This document shows, piece by piece, positions 45,074 through 56,784 of a DNA stretch of 64,000 nucleotides (position 1 is the stretch's first letter; each line of letters starts with the position of its first letter). Source of the DNA: Companilactobacillus sp. RD055328 (lineage in GTDB: Bacteria; Bacillota; Bacilli; Lactobacillales; Lactobacillaceae); contig NZ_BQUT01000001.1 in assembly GCF_022835675.1 (NCBI RefSeq), positions 1 through 64,000 on the forward strand, given 5' to 3'. The notes under the pieces are model-generated. The model was not told the DNA's origin, did not search any database, and worked only from the letters and a program-made list of their open reading frames with translations. The position numbers were made by a program, and so were the translations under genes.

Positions 45074-47641
45074 CTATTCTTTCAATTCTTTTTGCCATTT
45101 ATAAAGTAAATTCATGGCATCCATTGGTGTGATATCCATTAGATTTGTTTCTTTGATTTCATTAGTTATTTCATTGTCTTCACTAAATAGCGACATCTGT
45201 ACTTCAGGTTCGGCAACTGTTTGACTTTCTGCAGTCTTCTCACCGGCAGTTATATAATTTCCACTATCAGCTTCTAACTTATTCAAAACTTCTTCCGCAC
45301 GAATCAATACTTGAGGAGGTAATCCTGCAAGCTTAGCAACATGAATCCCATAAGACTGATCAGATGGGCCTGGCAAGACTTTGTGTAAGAATACCAAAGT
45401 ACCATTTTCTTCAGTGGCATTAACATGAACATTATTCACGCCAGTGAATTTATCATCTAACTGTGTCAATTCATGATAATGTGTTGAAAACATTGTCTTA
45501 GCTTGTACGTTATTTTCAATATATTCAATAATTGATTGAGCAAGTGCCATACCATCGTATGTTGCTGTACCACGACCAATTTCATCAAACACTAATAAAC
45601 TGTTTTTTGTAGCATTTTTTAGTGCATCATTAGCTTCTTTCATTTCTACCATGAAAGTACTATCACCAGAAATAAGATCATCGGCAGCTCCGATACGGGT
45701 GAAAATATGGTCAAAAATTGGCAATATAGCAGAGTCAGCAGGAATGAAACTTCCGACTTGAGCCATAATTGCTGTCAATGCCATCTGACGCATATAAGTA
45801 CTTTTACCTGACATATTAGGACCAGTAATTAACATTACGTTATCATCAACGCCCATTTTGACATCGTTTGGAATGTACTGGTTTTGACCAAGAACTTTTT
45901 CAACGACTGGATGACGACCATTTACAATATCAATCACACGTTCATCAGAAAACTCTGGACGAATTAAATGATAGTTCTCAGCAATAGTTGCTAAGCTTTG
46001 CAAAATATCTAATTCAGAGATTTTCAAAGCAAGATTTTGAAGTTTTTTGATATCATTCTTAATCGTTTCGCGTAATTCAGTGAATAGTTCATATTCTAAA
46101 GAATTAGACTTCTCTTCGGCCTCAAGAATAATTCGTTCTTTTTCTTTAAGCTCTGGTGTAATATATCGTTCTGCATTTGTTAAAGTCTGCTTACGCTCGT
46201 AACGACCCTCAGGTAATGAAGAAACGTTAGCCTTAGTTACTTCAATATAGTAACCAAAAACCTTATTAAATCCGACTTTCAATGTATGAATTCCGGTTAC
46301 TTCTTGTTCTTTGGCTTGAAGATCAGCAATCCACTGTTTACCATTTCTTGAAGCATCACGGTATTCATCAAGTTGAGCATTGAATCCATCTTTAATAACA
46401 CCACCATCTTTAATTGAGATAGGTGCATCATCAATAACAGCTTTATCGATTAATTGATATATATCACTGCAACCATCAAGTTGGTCCGCAAATCCAATGA
46501 ATTCAGGTGTATCTAAATCACGAATAATTTCTTGAATTAATGGTACTTGTCCTAATGAAGTCTTAAGTTGTAATAAATCACGACCATTAACTGTGCCATA
46601 TGCGATACGTCCAGCTAAACGTTCTAAGTCGTACACTTTTGTAAGATAATCTTGCAAACTAGCACGTTGGAAAAAGCTATCCATCAAGATTTGAATCTTA
46701 TCTTGACGAGCCAGTAGTTCTTTCTTATCAATAATTGGACGAGCAATCCATTGTTTCAATAAGCGTCCACCCATTGCTGTCTTAGTCTCATCTAATAACC
46801 ATAATAAAGAACCATATTTCTTACCGGTACGAAGTGATTTGAATAATTCCAAGTTATCTTGAGCTGAATAATCCATCTGTAGATAAGAATTAGTCTCGTA
46901 ACTTTGTGCAATTTTCAGATGTGAAAGGCTACGTTTTTGAGTTTCAACTAAATATGAAATCAAGTACTCTGCTGATTGTTTTTCAGTGTCATCAGTTAAT
47001 TCTTGAATTACATAATTAACTTCTGCGGTATCTGTTAATTCATCAACTTGATTAACCAGAATTCCCAGTTTTTTCATTGATTCAACTAATGATAAATCTT
47101 CAAAACTTAGGACTGACTCTTTAGTATTAAGCGTTAATAACTCATTTAATACTTCGTTTGTATTTTTGATGTGAGTAGCTTTGACTTCACCAGTTGATAG
47201 GTCGGCATATGCAATACCATATTCATCATTAACTTTGGCCACCGAAGTAATGTAATTATTCTCATTAGCGTTGTCAGATTTAACATCCATCATTGTTCCG
47301 GGTGTTACTACTTTAATAACTTCACGCTTAACTGTTGTACCTTCGGCTTCTGCTGGTGTTTCAACTTGTTCACAGATTGCGACTTTATAGCCATTTTCGA
47401 CAAGGACTTGAATATAATTATCTGCTGCATGATATGGAACACCACACATTGGAATTGGCTCATCGGCGTTCTTATTGCGTGCTGTTAGCGTTAATTCTAA
47501 AACTTGTGATCCTTTAATTGCATCTTCTTGGAAGAGCTCATAAAAATCACCCACTCGATAAAACAAGAAGGCGTCAGGATATTTATTTTTGATTTGGTAG
47601 TACTGTTGCATCATTGGTGTGTCTTCAGTTTTTTGAGGCAT
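45074..47641 (-). CDS. mutS: DNA mismatch repair protein MutS
   Basis: An 855-residue ATPase. The mismatch-binding [11 protein letters not shown] motif (Phe-X-Glu) is near residue 30; Walker A is GPNMSGKST and Walker [14 protein letters not shown], with [10 protein letters not shown]. It initiates mismatch repair and is followed by mutL and ruvAB. Confidence 0.96.
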   Translation of the reverse strand: MPQKTEDTPMMQQYYQIKNKYPDAFLFYRVGDFYELFQEDAIKGSQVLELTLTARNKNADEPIPMCGVPYHAADNYIQVLVENGYKVAICEQVETPAEAEGTTVKREVIKVVTPGTMMDVKSDNANENNYITSVAKVNDEYGIAYADLSTGEVKATHIKNTNEVLNELLTLNTKESVLSFEDLSLVESMKKLGILVNQVDELTDTAEVNYVIQELTDDTEKQSAEYLISYLVETQKRSLSHLKIAQSYETNSYLQMDYSAQDNLELFKSLRTGKKYGSLLWLLDETKTAMGGRLLKQWIARPIIDKKELLARQDKIQILMDSFFQRASLQDYLTKVYDLERLAGRIAYGTVNGRDLLQLKTSLGQVPLIQEIIRDLDTPEFIGFADQLDGCSDIYQLIDKAVIDDAPISIKDGGVIKDGFNAQLDEYRDASRNGKQWIADLQAKEQEVTGIHTLKVGFNKVFGYYIEVTKANVSSLPEGRYERKQTLTNAERYITPELKEKERIILEAEEKSNSLEYELFTELRETIKNDIKKLQNLALKISELDILQSLATIAENYHLIRPEFSDERVIDIVNGRHPVVEKVLGQNQYIPNDVKMGVDDNVMLITGPNMSGKSTYMRQMALTAIMAQVGSFIPADSAILPIFDHIFTRIGAADDLISGDSTFMVEMKEANDALKNATKNSLLVFDEIGRGTATYDGMALAQSIIEYIENNVQAKTMFSTHYHELTQLDDKFTGVNNVHVNATEENGTLVFLHKVLPGPSDQSYGIHVAKLAGLPPQVLIRAEEVLNKLEADSGNYITAGEKTAESQTVAEPEVQMSLFSEDNEITNEIKETNLMDITPMDAMNLLYKWQKELKE

Positions 47642-47650
47642 CGTCTTCCC

Positions 47651-48415
47651 CTAAGATCTAATATAATCTGCTTTAATTTTATTATTTTTTTCGTTCAAAT
47701 CAATTACCGCATAATTAAGTTGCATACGGCCATCTTCTTCAACATCGAATTTTTCAGGACGTTGAGTTAAGAAGCGGTTAATAACTCGCTTACTCTTAGT
47801 TCCTAAAATCCCGTCAAGCGCTCCAGTCATACCAACATCAGTTAAGTATGCTAACCCTTTAGGAAAAACTTGAGCATCATTAGTTTGAACATGTGTATGC
47901 GTGCCGACCATAACTTGAGCACGCCCATCAATATAGCGGCCAAAAGCGATTTTTTCACTAGTTGTTTCAGCATGAAAATCAACAAAAATCATTTCATCTT
48001 GATGGTCATTGTAGAACTCATCAAACGCATAAAATGGATTATCAATTGGTTGCATCAATGCAGTTCCTTGCATGTTTAAGACCGTAACTTTTTGACCATT
48101 AATATTGATAGTTTTAAAACCATTTCCAGGAACATTTCCTGGGTAATTAAGAGGACGTAGCATATTATCTTTGTCATTAATAAAATCAATTACTTCTCGT
48201 TTATCCCATACATGATTACCTGAGGTAACGATATCGGCTCCACTATTAAGGATACTTTTGAAGTCCGATTCTTTAATTCCCTTACCACCGTTTGAGTTTT
48301 CACCATTTACGATTGTAAGTTGTGGTTTCAGTTCGGATTTTAAATCTTTAAGATAAGTGTGAAGTGCCTTAAGACCAATGCTTCCAACTACATCACCAAC
48401 AAATAATATGCGCAT
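47651..48415 (-). CDS. YmdB family metallophosphoesterase (TIGR00282)
   Basis: A 254-residue phosphodiesterase with metal ligands in FVGDVVGSIG, NGENSNGGKG, SGNHVWDK and VGTHTHVQTNDA. YmdB of B. subtilis hydrolyses 2',3'-cyclic nucleotides and affects biofilm and sporulation choices. Located just upstream of mutS. Confidence 0.92.
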   Translation of the reverse strand: MRILFVGDVVGSIGLKALHTYLKDLKSELKPQLTIVNGENSNGGKGIKESDFKSILNSGADIVTSGNHVWDKREVIDFINDKDNMLRPLNYPGNVPGNGFKTININGQKVTVLNMQGTALMQPIDNPFYAFDEFYNDHQDEMIFVDFHAETTSEKIAFGRYIDGRAQVMVGTHTHVQTNDAQVFPKGLAYLTDVGMTGALDGILGTKSKRVINRFLTQRPEKFDVEEDGRMQLNYAVIDLNEKNNKIKADYIRS

Positions 48416-48482
48416 AATTTACCCCTTTTATAATAGTATTATTGTATCAGTATTTAAGAATTTTAAAAAGTGCCTGGGTTTA

Positions 48483-48600
48483 TAAACGCGCTCCAAAAGA
48501 CAAACATTTCCGCCTAAGCAAAAAGAAGAGCAACTTCTCACGAAGTTACTCTTCTTTTTCTTTAGTGCTCGATGTTTTAACGTCTTTTGTCGCGCTCTTG
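48483..48600 (-). ncRNA. Structured RNA element, copy A, downstream of groEL
   Basis: Read on the minus strand: outer helix GAGCGCG...CAAAAGAC paired with GTCTTTTG...GAGCGCG, helix AAACAT/ATGTTT, a conserved internal loop (GAGCACTAA on one side, TTAGGCGGAA on the other), and a long apical hairpin 48520-48559. Copies B and C between groES and groEL share the loop while the flanking helices differ but still pair. It may also serve as the groEL 3' end. No known family is recognised by eye. Confidence 0.6.
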
Positions 48601-48603
48601 TTT

Positions 48604-50238
<1,635 letters not shown>

Positions 50239-50261
50239 TTACACTCTCCTATTTAAATATT

Positions 50262-50313
50262 TTAAACGCGTTCACATAAGCAATAAATTCCGCCTATGTT
50301 CTCGCTCTTTATT
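50262..50313 (-). ncRNA. Structured RNA element, copy C (short form)
   Basis: Between groES and groEL on the minus strand. AATAAA pairs with TTTATT around GAGC and GGCGGAA; the apical hairpin of copies A and B is reduced to a ten-base loop. It ends in GAACGCGTTTA, close to the GAGCGCGTTTA of copy A. Confidence 0.45.
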
Positions 50314-50331
50314 TTTTGAAACGAGTTCTTA

Positions 50332-50419
50332 GTAACAGAACTTTTCGCCTAAGTCATAATGAACCAACTCCTAAAGGAGTTAATCCACCATTTCCTTAGT
50401 GCTCAAGTTCTCCCGTTAC
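50332..50419 (-). ncRNA. Structured RNA element, copy B, between groES and groEL
   Basis: On the minus strand GTAAC/GTTAC and GAACTT/AAGTTC form the outer helices, then GAGCACTAAG...CTTAGGCGAA forms the conserved loop and CTAAG/CTTAG helix, capped by AACTCC-ttta-GGAGTT. The same architecture as copy A with different helix sequences, which is base-pair covariation between copies. Confidence 0.6.
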
Positions 50420-50429
50420 CAATTACTCT

Positions 50430-50714
50430 CTATTTAACTATCGCAATTATATCTTTTTCATGCATTACCAAGTATTTATTGTCGCCATCTTTAACTTCAG
50501 TTCCGGCATATTTGTCGAACATTACAACATCACCTTCTGAAACTGTCATAGGAAGTTTGTTTCCGTCTTGTGAAACTTGACCATCACCAACAGCTACAAC
50601 TGTACCTGTTTGTGGTTTTTCTTTAGCATTGCTGGCAAGAACAATTCCGCCAACTGTTTCTTCTTCATCTGAGTCAACTGTAAGAATAACTCGATCACCT
50701 AATGGTTTTAACAC
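50430..50714 (-). CDS. groS: Co-chaperonin GroES
   Basis: A 94-residue co-chaperonin: [11 protein letters not shown] start, the mobile loop (ETVGGIVL) and the [16 protein letters not shown] end segment. The start is GTG 50714, since GGAGG lies 8 bases upstream and the N-terminus then matches all GroES; the longer frame from TTG 50729 includes the ribosome binding site. Confidence 0.96.
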   Translation of the reverse strand: MLKPLGDRVILTVDSDEEETVGGIVLASNAKEKPQTGTVVAVGDGQVSQDGNKLPMTVSEGDVVMFDKYAGTEVKDGDNKYLVMHEKDIIAIVK

Positions 50715-50751
50715 AATCTGTACCTCCAAAATTTAATTAATAATTATTGAG

Positions 50752-50778
50752 TTAGCACTCTAATGTTCTTTGTGCTAA
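50752..50778. promoter_or_regulatory. CIRCE operator of groESL
   Basis: TTAGCACTC-N9-TTGTGCTAA, a CIRCE inverted repeat with the left half perfect and two mismatches in the right half (consensus GAGTGCTAA). HrcA, not encoded in this window, would repress from here. Confidence 0.9.
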
Positions 50779-50789
50779 TTACAAAAGTA

Positions 50790-50817
50790 ATTGTAACATT
50801 GTGATAGTGAAGTGCAA
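50790..50817 (-). promoter_or_regulatory. Promoter of groESL
   Basis: On the minus strand TTGCAC (50812-50817) and TACAAT (50790-50795) with a 16-bp spacer; the transcription start would fall right at the CIRCE element. Confidence 0.75.
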
Positions 50818-50828
50818 GTATTTTGAAT

Positions 50829-50860
50829 GAAAAAAGAACAGCAAATTTAATTGCTATTCT
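50829..50860 (-). terminator. Terminator after the restriction endonuclease gene
   Basis: On the minus strand AGAATAGCAA-ttaaat-TTGCTGTTCT with one mismatch, followed by T6. Confidence 0.65.
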
Positions 50861-52331
50861 ATATGTACTTTTGAGAGGATAACATTTTTAGAATTTCAGT
50901 GCCACGAATCCATACATATTGCCTATACATATGTATACCATTGATATAAACAGGCTTATCACTTGAGTTTTGCCCCGTTCCTCTAAAGAATATTTTATAA
51001 TCTGCAGATTTTGGTAAATTCACAGAAGTTTTGATTGTCCCATTTGAATTTATACGTTGATTGCCATTGCTATCTAAATCAACAGTTTCAATAAGTTTAT
51101 CATTAAAAATAGTATCTCTAACATAATTCCAAACAGGTAAAACTTCTTCAAATATGAATTCGTCACTGAATGTAACTCTTTTAAATCCAACGAATTTATT
51201 GCATAACAATTTTTCATTAGAATTTTGTTCTTCAAAAATCACAAACAAGAATTGACGTTCACTAAAATCACTAAAGGCACTCGACTCTTCAAAAGAATTA
51301 TCTTTATCCAACCATTCTTCAAAATCTACTGGAAATAATTTTGTATCTTCAGTTCTCATTCCTGATTTTGTCTGTGTAATCGTTTTTGCGACTAGTCCTA
51401 TTTTGTTAAAAATATCAATTTTACTAATTTTTTTGGATTCGGCTCCAAACATTCTTGTGACGATTTGTTCTGTAACAGATTTTGAAACATCACCTTTTTT
51501 ATTTAAATTAACCTGTATATTTAAAGCTTTTATTAGTGATTCAATAGTTTTTCCTGAGTATTTTTCAGTAAATTCATGTAATCTCTCATCTAACTTATTA
51601 AAAGTACCAAAGTTTTTATCTAATTTTTCTAATTCTTTGTTAGTAAAATAATTTTCTACAATGGTAGAGACAGTAGTCCTTTTCAATCTAAATCTTGGAG
51701 GATTAGGCCATTTTGGTGCTGTATCAATCAACATCAAATCAGGTCTTAATTTAGAAGAAATTGTAGGATAGTAATCTTTTGGATTATCGTAGTTCTCTTG
51801 TAATTCTTTTATATAATTTCTAACAATCAACCAGTCATTCTTTAAAATTTCTTTTTCATCATTACTAAATTCATGAAATTCATAGCCCATTATTGGAAAT
51901 CTTGCATAATCAGAAGCCTTAACTGTTGTATCAGAATCATACAAATAGTACACAAGAAGAAGTCTTTCTAACTTATGCCAAAAATCTGAAGATTCAAATT
52001 TTTGGTTACTAATTTTATCAGGTGAAACAGCGGTTATAGACATCGGTTCTTTAGCTTCCAAAGCACCAAATTTTTTCTTCGATTTTTTTAATCCTGTCGT
52101 TTTTAACTCTACTTCTTTATCATCAACAATCAAATCTGGCCTTTGTTTTGAGTCAGCCGGATATCCTATAATAGATTGTTCAACCACATCACCAGCAATT
52201 CCCGTTACTTTTGGATTTACAATTGTTTTATCAAAAACATGATTTACATCTACTTCACCTAACGTCTTATTGATTACTTTATTAAAAATATCAGTTAACT
52301 CTTTTTTTGTAAATTTATGGTTAATGTCCAT
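50859..52331 (-). CDS. Type II restriction endonuclease, Sau3AI/MutH family (GATC)
   Basis: A 490-residue endonuclease. The N-terminal MutH-like nuclease domain carries D66 and the E75-x-K77 pair in RPDLIVDDKEVELK, preceded by GIAGDVVEQ. A second MutH-like domain (from about residue 240) repeats the helical GDVSKSVTEQIVTRMFG pattern without the catalytic triad; Sau3AI has the same two-domain plan. Recognition of GATC is inferred from family. It is divergent from its methyltransferase, with a strong AGGAGG ribosome binding site. Confidence 0.88.
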   Translation of the reverse strand: MDINHKFTKKELTDIFNKVINKTLGEVDVNHVFDKTIVNPKVTGIAGDVVEQSIIGYPADSKQRPDLIVDDKEVELKTTGLKKSKKKFGALEAKEPMSITAVSPDKISNQKFESSDFWHKLERLLLVYYLYDSDTTVKASDYARFPIMGYEFHEFSNDEKEILKNDWLIVRNYIKELQENYDNPKDYYPTISSKLRPDLMLIDTAPKWPNPPRFRLKRTTVSTIVENYFTNKELEKLDKNFGTFNKLDERLHEFTEKYSGKTIESLIKALNIQVNLNKKGDVSKSVTEQIVTRMFGAESKKISKIDIFNKIGLVAKTITQTKSGMRTEDTKLFPVDFEEWLDKDNSFEESSAFSDFSERQFLFVIFEEQNSNEKLLCNKFVGFKRVTFSDEFIFEEVLPVWNYVRDTIFNDKLIETVDLDSNGNQRINSNGTIKTSVNLPKSADYKIFFRGTGQNSSDKPVYINGIHMYRQYVWIRGTEILKMLSSQKYI

Positions 52332-52371
52332 AATACCTCCTACTACGGCTAGGAATTTCTTAGCAGTTTTA

Positions 52372-52422
52372 ATTATACCATTAGATAAAGATCTTGATCT
52401 TTTTCGTAATTTAATGTATACT
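52372..52422. promoter_or_regulatory. Divergent R-M promoters with shared -35 and GATC palindrome
   Basis: Rightward: TTGATC (52394-52399), 17 bp, TATACT (52417-52422). Leftward: TATAAT (minus strand, 52372-52377) with TG-G extension, and 16 bp to the same hexamer 52394-52399 read as GATCAA. The palindrome AAAGATC-tt-GATCTTT (52387-52402) covers it and holds two GATC sites, the likely target of the encoded methyltransferase. Confidence 0.65.
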
Positions 52423-52453
52423 AAATAAATAACGAAAGGGTGTTCGTATTATT

Positions 52454-53725
52454 ATGCCAAAAGAAATGAAAATATTAGAATTATTTGCCGGAGTTGGTGG
52501 ATTTCGTGTTGGTTTAGAACATGCAAATTCAAACTTGTATAAAACTTGTTGGTCAAACCAATGGGAACCTGGTAAAAAAAGTCAGGATGCTTTCGAAGTA
52601 TATAATTATCATTATCCTGATTCAGAAAATATAAATAAAAATATAGCCGAAATTTCTGACAAAAAATTCAAGAGTATGGATGCCGATATAATAGTTGGAG
52701 GCTTTCCATGCCAGGATTATTCAGTTGCCAGAAGTAAAAAGCATGAAATGGGTATAGAAGGAAAAAAAGGTGTCCTTTTTTGGGAAATTATCAGAGCTGT
52801 TCAAAACATTAAGCCAAAATATCTTATCTTAGAAAATGTTGATCGACTATTAAAATCGCCATCTTCTCAACGAGGTAGAGACTTCGCTATTATGTTGGCC
52901 GCATTTAATGAACTAGATTATTCTGTCGAGTGGCGTGTTATAAATGCCGCTGAATATGGTTTTAGACAGCGAAGACGACGTGTGTATTTTTTTGTATACA
53001 GAAATGACACACCTTTTGCCAAACAATCCGATGAAATGTTTGAAATAGATGTTGAAAGCAAAGATTCTTATGATGATTATATCTTTAGTAAAGGTTTATT
53101 TGCTCGTCAATTTCCTATTATAAAATCACCCAACAAGAATAGAAAAGCATACTACGAATTATCAGACGATATTGTAAATATCTCTGATAATTTTAGTGGT
53201 GTTGTATGGAATACTGGAATCATGAGACATGGTAGATACTTTACAATCGATACAAAACCTACAGGCGATGAAGAACCTATTCCTCTTAAGAATACTCTTC
53301 AGTCAGAAAATGAAGTTCCCGAAAGTTTCTATATAACTGATGAAAACAAATTAAAAAAATTTGAGTATCTTCGAGGAGCAAAAAAAATTGAACGTACAAG
53401 TATTGATGGACATAAATATACCTACTCAGAAGGTAGTATGTCTGCTTTTGAAGATTTAGAATTACCTAGCAGAACAATGTTAACATCAGAAGGAACTATT
53501 AACAGGTCGACTCATTTTATAAAACAAAATAATAAATATAGATTAATCACTCCCATCGAAGCCGAACGTTTACAAGACTTTGATGATAATTGGACTAAAG
53601 TTAAAAAACTTTCTGACGGAACAAATGCTCAAGTTTCTGATAGAATGCGAATGTTCTTTATGGGTAACGCATTAGTTACAGGTGTTATTAAGCGAATAGG
53701 CCTTGAATTAGAAAAAATAATTTAA
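52454..53725 (+). CDS. DNA (cytosine-5)-methyltransferase, M.Sau3AI-like
   Basis: A 423-residue m5C methyltransferase. Motif I is ELFAGVGGFRVGLE (residues 9-22), motif IV GGFPCQDYSV (catalytic C86), motif VI ENVDR, motif VIII QRRRRVYF and motif X GNALVTGVI at the end. The target-recognition region lies between about residues 200 and 350. It protects GATC as Gm5-type or internal C methylation in partnership with the divergent endonuclease; the exact base is inferred from family. Confidence 0.93.
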   Translation: MPKEMKILELFAGVGGFRVGLEHANSNLYKTCWSNQWEPGKKSQDAFEVYNYHYPDSENINKNIAEISDKKFKSMDADIIVGGFPCQDYSVARSKKHEMGIEGKKGVLFWEIIRAVQNIKPKYLILENVDRLLKSPSSQRGRDFAIMLAAFNELDYSVEWRVINAAEYGFRQRRRRVYFFVYRNDTPFAKQSDEMFEIDVESKDSYDDYIFSKGLFARQFPIIKSPNKNRKAYYELSDDIVNISDNFSGVVWNTGIMRHGRYFTIDTKPTGDEEPIPLKNTLQSENEVPESFYITDENKLKKFEYLRGAKKIERTSIDGHKYTYSEGSMSAFEDLELPSRTMLTSEGTINRSTHFIKQNNKYRLITPIEAERLQDFDDNWTKVKKLSDGTNAQVSDRMRMFFMGNALVTGVIKRIGLELEKII

Positions 53726-53768
53726 TAAAAAACACTTTCAATTAAATTAATTGAAAGTGTTTTTTATT
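53724..53768. terminator. Bidirectional terminator between methyltransferase and nupC genes
   Basis: A 20-bp stem (53724-53743 with 53749-53768), five-base loop, A- and T-tracts on both sides. Confidence 0.87.
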
Positions 53769-53778
53769 ACCCTATCTC

Positions 53779-54972
53779 TTAAAAGAAGAATCCAACCATT
53801 GTTGCTGTTAATAGTGATGCCATTGTAGCACCCAACAATAGTTTCAATGAATACTTAGCCACAATCTTACCTTGTTTTGCATCAATAGCTTTGATTGAGC
53901 CTGAAATAATTCCTAATGTACCAAAGTTTGCAAAACTAATTAGATAAGTAGAAATCATTGCCAATCCCTTAGGTGTCAACGATTGAGCAATCTTAGCTAA
54001 TTCACCCATTGCAACGAATTCATTAGTAATTAATTTAGTAGCCATTACTCCACCGATTTCCACGATATCTTGCCCTGGAACACCGATCAAGTATGCTATT
54101 GGTGAGAATACATATCCTAGTACATGTGTGAAACTGAATCCGAAGAAGTACATGAATACATTATTCAAGAATGTTACCAAAGCAACAAACCCAATTAACA
54201 TAGCTGCTACTGTGATTGCTAAATGGAATCCGTCTAAGATATATTCTCCTAGCATTTGGAAGAATGGTTCGCGTTCTTTTTGAACAACGCCATCTTCTTT
54301 TGTTTCAAATCCCTCTTCTTTAGGATCATATGGATTAACAACACAAGATATAATAAGTGCTGAAAAAATATTTAGAAATACTGCTACCACTACGAACTTA
54401 CCATCTACCATTGACATATATGATGCTAACATTGCAGCACTTACGGCTGACATTGATGATGCACATATTGTATATAGTTGTCTTGGTGATAGGCGTGGTA
54501 TTTGTTCTTTGATTGTTAAGAATACTTCTGGTTGTCCTAATACTGCTGTAGATACTGAGAAGTAACTTTCAAGTTCTCCCATTCCTGTAATTTTATTAAT
54601 AATAATTCCAATCCACTTAATAATGAATGGCAAGACTTTAATATAATTCAAGATTCCCACAAGTGCAGAAATAAATACAATTGGCATTAGAACATTAAAG
54701 AAGAATACCGAACTTCCCTTTGTTATTGCAATTCCCCCGAAGACAAAATTAACTCCACCTTCAGCTTGTGACATTAACCAACTAAAAAAATTAGATATGC
54801 CGGCTAACATCGATTCTCCGCCACTTGTATGTAGACATAAGAACGAAATAATCAGCTGTAGTCCTAACATAACTCCCATTTGTTTAAATCGTATTTTTTT
54901 ACGATTCGAACTTACTAAGAATCCTAGTACAAAGATGAAACTTAAACCTATAAGACCTCTAACTATACTCAT
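53779..54972 (-). CDS. Concentrative nucleoside transporter (NupC family)
   Basis: A 397-residue membrane protein with about nine hydrophobic segments and the family motifs ITKGSSVFFFNVL, GQPEVFLTIKEQIP, SSMSAVSAAMLASY and TNEFVAMGEL. It imports nucleosides with a cation. It is the last gene of a five-gene minus-strand set with a kinase, an isomerase-like protein and a dehydrogenase, so it suggests that the substrate of the whole set is a nucleoside or analogue. Confidence 0.9.
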   Translation of the reverse strand: MSIVRGLIGLSFIFVLGFLVSSNRKKIRFKQMGVMLGLQLIISFLCLHTSGGESMLAGISNFFSWLMSQAEGGVNFVFGGIAITKGSSVFFFNVLMPIVFISALVGILNYIKVLPFIIKWIGIIINKITGMGELESYFSVSTAVLGQPEVFLTIKEQIPRLSPRQLYTICASSMSAVSAAMLASYMSMVDGKFVVVAVFLNIFSALIISCVVNPYDPKEEGFETKEDGVVQKEREPFFQMLGEYILDGFHLAITVAAMLIGFVALVTFLNNVFMYFFGFSFTHVLGYVFSPIAYLIGVPGQDIVEIGGVMATKLITNEFVAMGELAKIAQSLTPKGLAMISTYLISFANFGTLGIISGSIKAIDAKQGKIVAKYSLKLLLGATMASLLTATMVGFFF

Positions 54973-54983
54973 AATTCATCTCC

Positions 54984-56135
54984 CTATCCAAACATCTTCA
55001 ATAACGTTTTAGATAAATCTTCATCAATTTCCATTGGTGAATTACCAACAAATCTTTCTTTCATTAAACGATCAACATTACTTAGCATTTCTTCTTCATC
55101 AATATTAAATGTAGAAAATGCGGGTAATCCTAATTTTGTATCTCTGAATTCTTTGAATTTGGCTGCTGTGATTTCACCAATTTCTAAATCAGTAGCATCT
55201 TCTGGGAAACTAGCTCCTAAAATATAACCAATTTCACGAATCTTTTTCATCTTAATTACTGATGTATATTGTAAAGTCCCTGGTAATGCGTACGCACAGG
55301 CCATTCCGTGTGGCATCTTGTATTTAGCACCTATTACATGAGCTTGTGAATGTCCAACATGCGTACCTGCATTATTTAAGATCCATCCACCTAATGCCGC
55401 AGCTATCATCATTTCTTGACGAGCTTCTAAATCAGCACCATTCTTAACAGCCTTAGGTAAGTATTTAACAACCAAGTACATGATTTTTTCACAGATTGCA
55501 TCTGTTATTGGTGATGACAATAGTGATGTATATCCTTCAGCTGCATGAGCGAATGTATCTAATCCTGTAGCAATTGTCATGTTTGTAGGTAATGTTGCAA
55601 CTAACTTAGGATCTAGAATTGCAAATTCACTTACGGCGTTATTTGATAAAACTGCTAATTTTTCTTTTGTTTCACTGTCGGTAACGATTAGTGCATTTGA
55701 TAGTTCACTACCTGTTCCTGAAGTTGTAGGGACAGCAATTAATCCTTCAACTCGTTCAGGTATATCTTTGCCAGTAGCGTATTCACTAATCTTGCCACCA
55801 TAAGTTCTAACAATATTAATTCCACGAGCTGAATCTATTGAACTTCCGCCCCCGATACCAATAATACAGTCACATCCTGACTCATTAAATACCTTGGCAC
55901 CTTTGTCCACCACTTCAGTTGGTGGATCTGGAACAATCTCGTCATAAATGACTGAATCAATTTTATTGTCTTTTAACTCAGACAATAATTTCTTGATTTC
56001 TGATGTTTCTAATAAGAACTTGTCAATTACAATCATTGGTTTCTTAAATTCTTTTTCTGAGATTATTTCTAAAATACTTTTTGATAACTCATAAGAAACA
56101 ACAACTTTTACATTTTGTTCTAATTTATAATCCAA
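54984..56135 (-). CDS. Iron-containing alcohol dehydrogenase family protein
   Basis: A 383-residue group III dehydrogenase. NAD(P)-binding GGGSSIDSAR and GTGSELSNALIV motifs precede the metal ligands in GLDTFAHAAEGYTS and the GHSQAHVIGAKYKMPHGMACA stretch with two His. It would oxidise or reduce a hydroxy/keto group, probably of a sugar-derived product in this cluster. Eleven bases separate it from nupC. Confidence 0.88.
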   Translation of the reverse strand: MDYKLEQNVKVVVSYELSKSILEIISEKEFKKPMIVIDKFLLETSEIKKLLSELKDNKIDSVIYDEIVPDPPTEVVDKGAKVFNESGCDCIIGIGGGSSIDSARGINIVRTYGGKISEYATGKDIPERVEGLIAVPTTSGTGSELSNALIVTDSETKEKLAVLSNNAVSEFAILDPKLVATLPTNMTIATGLDTFAHAAEGYTSLLSSPITDAICEKIMYLVVKYLPKAVKNGADLEARQEMMIAAALGGWILNNAGTHVGHSQAHVIGAKYKMPHGMACAYALPGTLQYTSVIKMKKIREIGYILGASFPEDATDLEIGEITAAKFKEFRDTKLGLPAFSTFNIDEEEMLSNVDRLMKERFVGNSPMEIDEDLSKTLLKMFG

Positions 56136-56147
56136 TTTCGTCTACCT

Positions 56148-56783
56148 CTATCTCTCATGCGCATATATTATCTTTTTGAAATTAACACTTAAAAATTGAA
56201 TGGCTGGGCCGGTGGTTAAGGCTGTGACAATTGTTATCAATCCAAATGTTCCACCTAATAAATAACCTGCAATAGTCAAAACAACATCCATTGTTATTTT
56301 TGATCTTCTTACACTCCAGCCTGTGTGATCACGGATAGTTAACATGAATCCATTAAACGGATCCACACCGATATCACTAGCCACAAACAGACTTATACCA
56401 ATGTAGTACAAGCTACATCCTATTAATCCCGCAATCAATCTAGTACTTAAATCGTTATTAGTAAAAATATGTGGGTATAAATTACTACCAATTGAAATGA
56501 ACGTTCCATAAGGAATCAGATATAGAAATGTTCCGATATTTAAATATTTACGACCAAAGAAATACAAAAATATCATTAACACTATATTTACAAAATTAGA
56601 AACAAATCCTAATTGTATTCGACTAAGGCCAAAGAACGCTCTAATTCCGTCATAGATAATCCCAACCGGATCATTTCCTAACAGAGTATTGTTGTTAAAT
56701 GCTAATCCCACACACACTGTGAAAATACCTATCATCGAAACCACTATTGATTTAACAGATATTTTTTTACTAACCTGTTTCAT
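56148..56783 (-). CDS. YczE/YyaS-type integral membrane protein
   Basis: A 211-residue protein with five or six hydrophobic segments. It shows the YczE features: an N-terminal GIFTVCVGLAFN segment, SDIGVDPFNGFML in the middle and the late GGTFGLITIVTALTTGP helix. Function is unknown in the family; it could be an exporter or auxiliary transporter. It abuts the TrpF-like gene (one-base gap). Confidence 0.75.
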   Translation of the reverse strand: MKQVSKKISVKSIVVSMIGIFTVCVGLAFNNNTLLGNDPVGIIYDGIRAFFGLSRIQLGFVSNFVNIVLMIFLYFFGRKYLNIGTFLYLIPYGTFISIGSNLYPHIFTNNDLSTRLIAGLIGCSLYYIGISLFVASDIGVDPFNGFMLTIRDHTGWSVRRSKITMDVVLTIAGYLLGGTFGLITIVTALTTGPAIQFLSVNFKKIIYAHER

Positions 56784-56784
56784 A

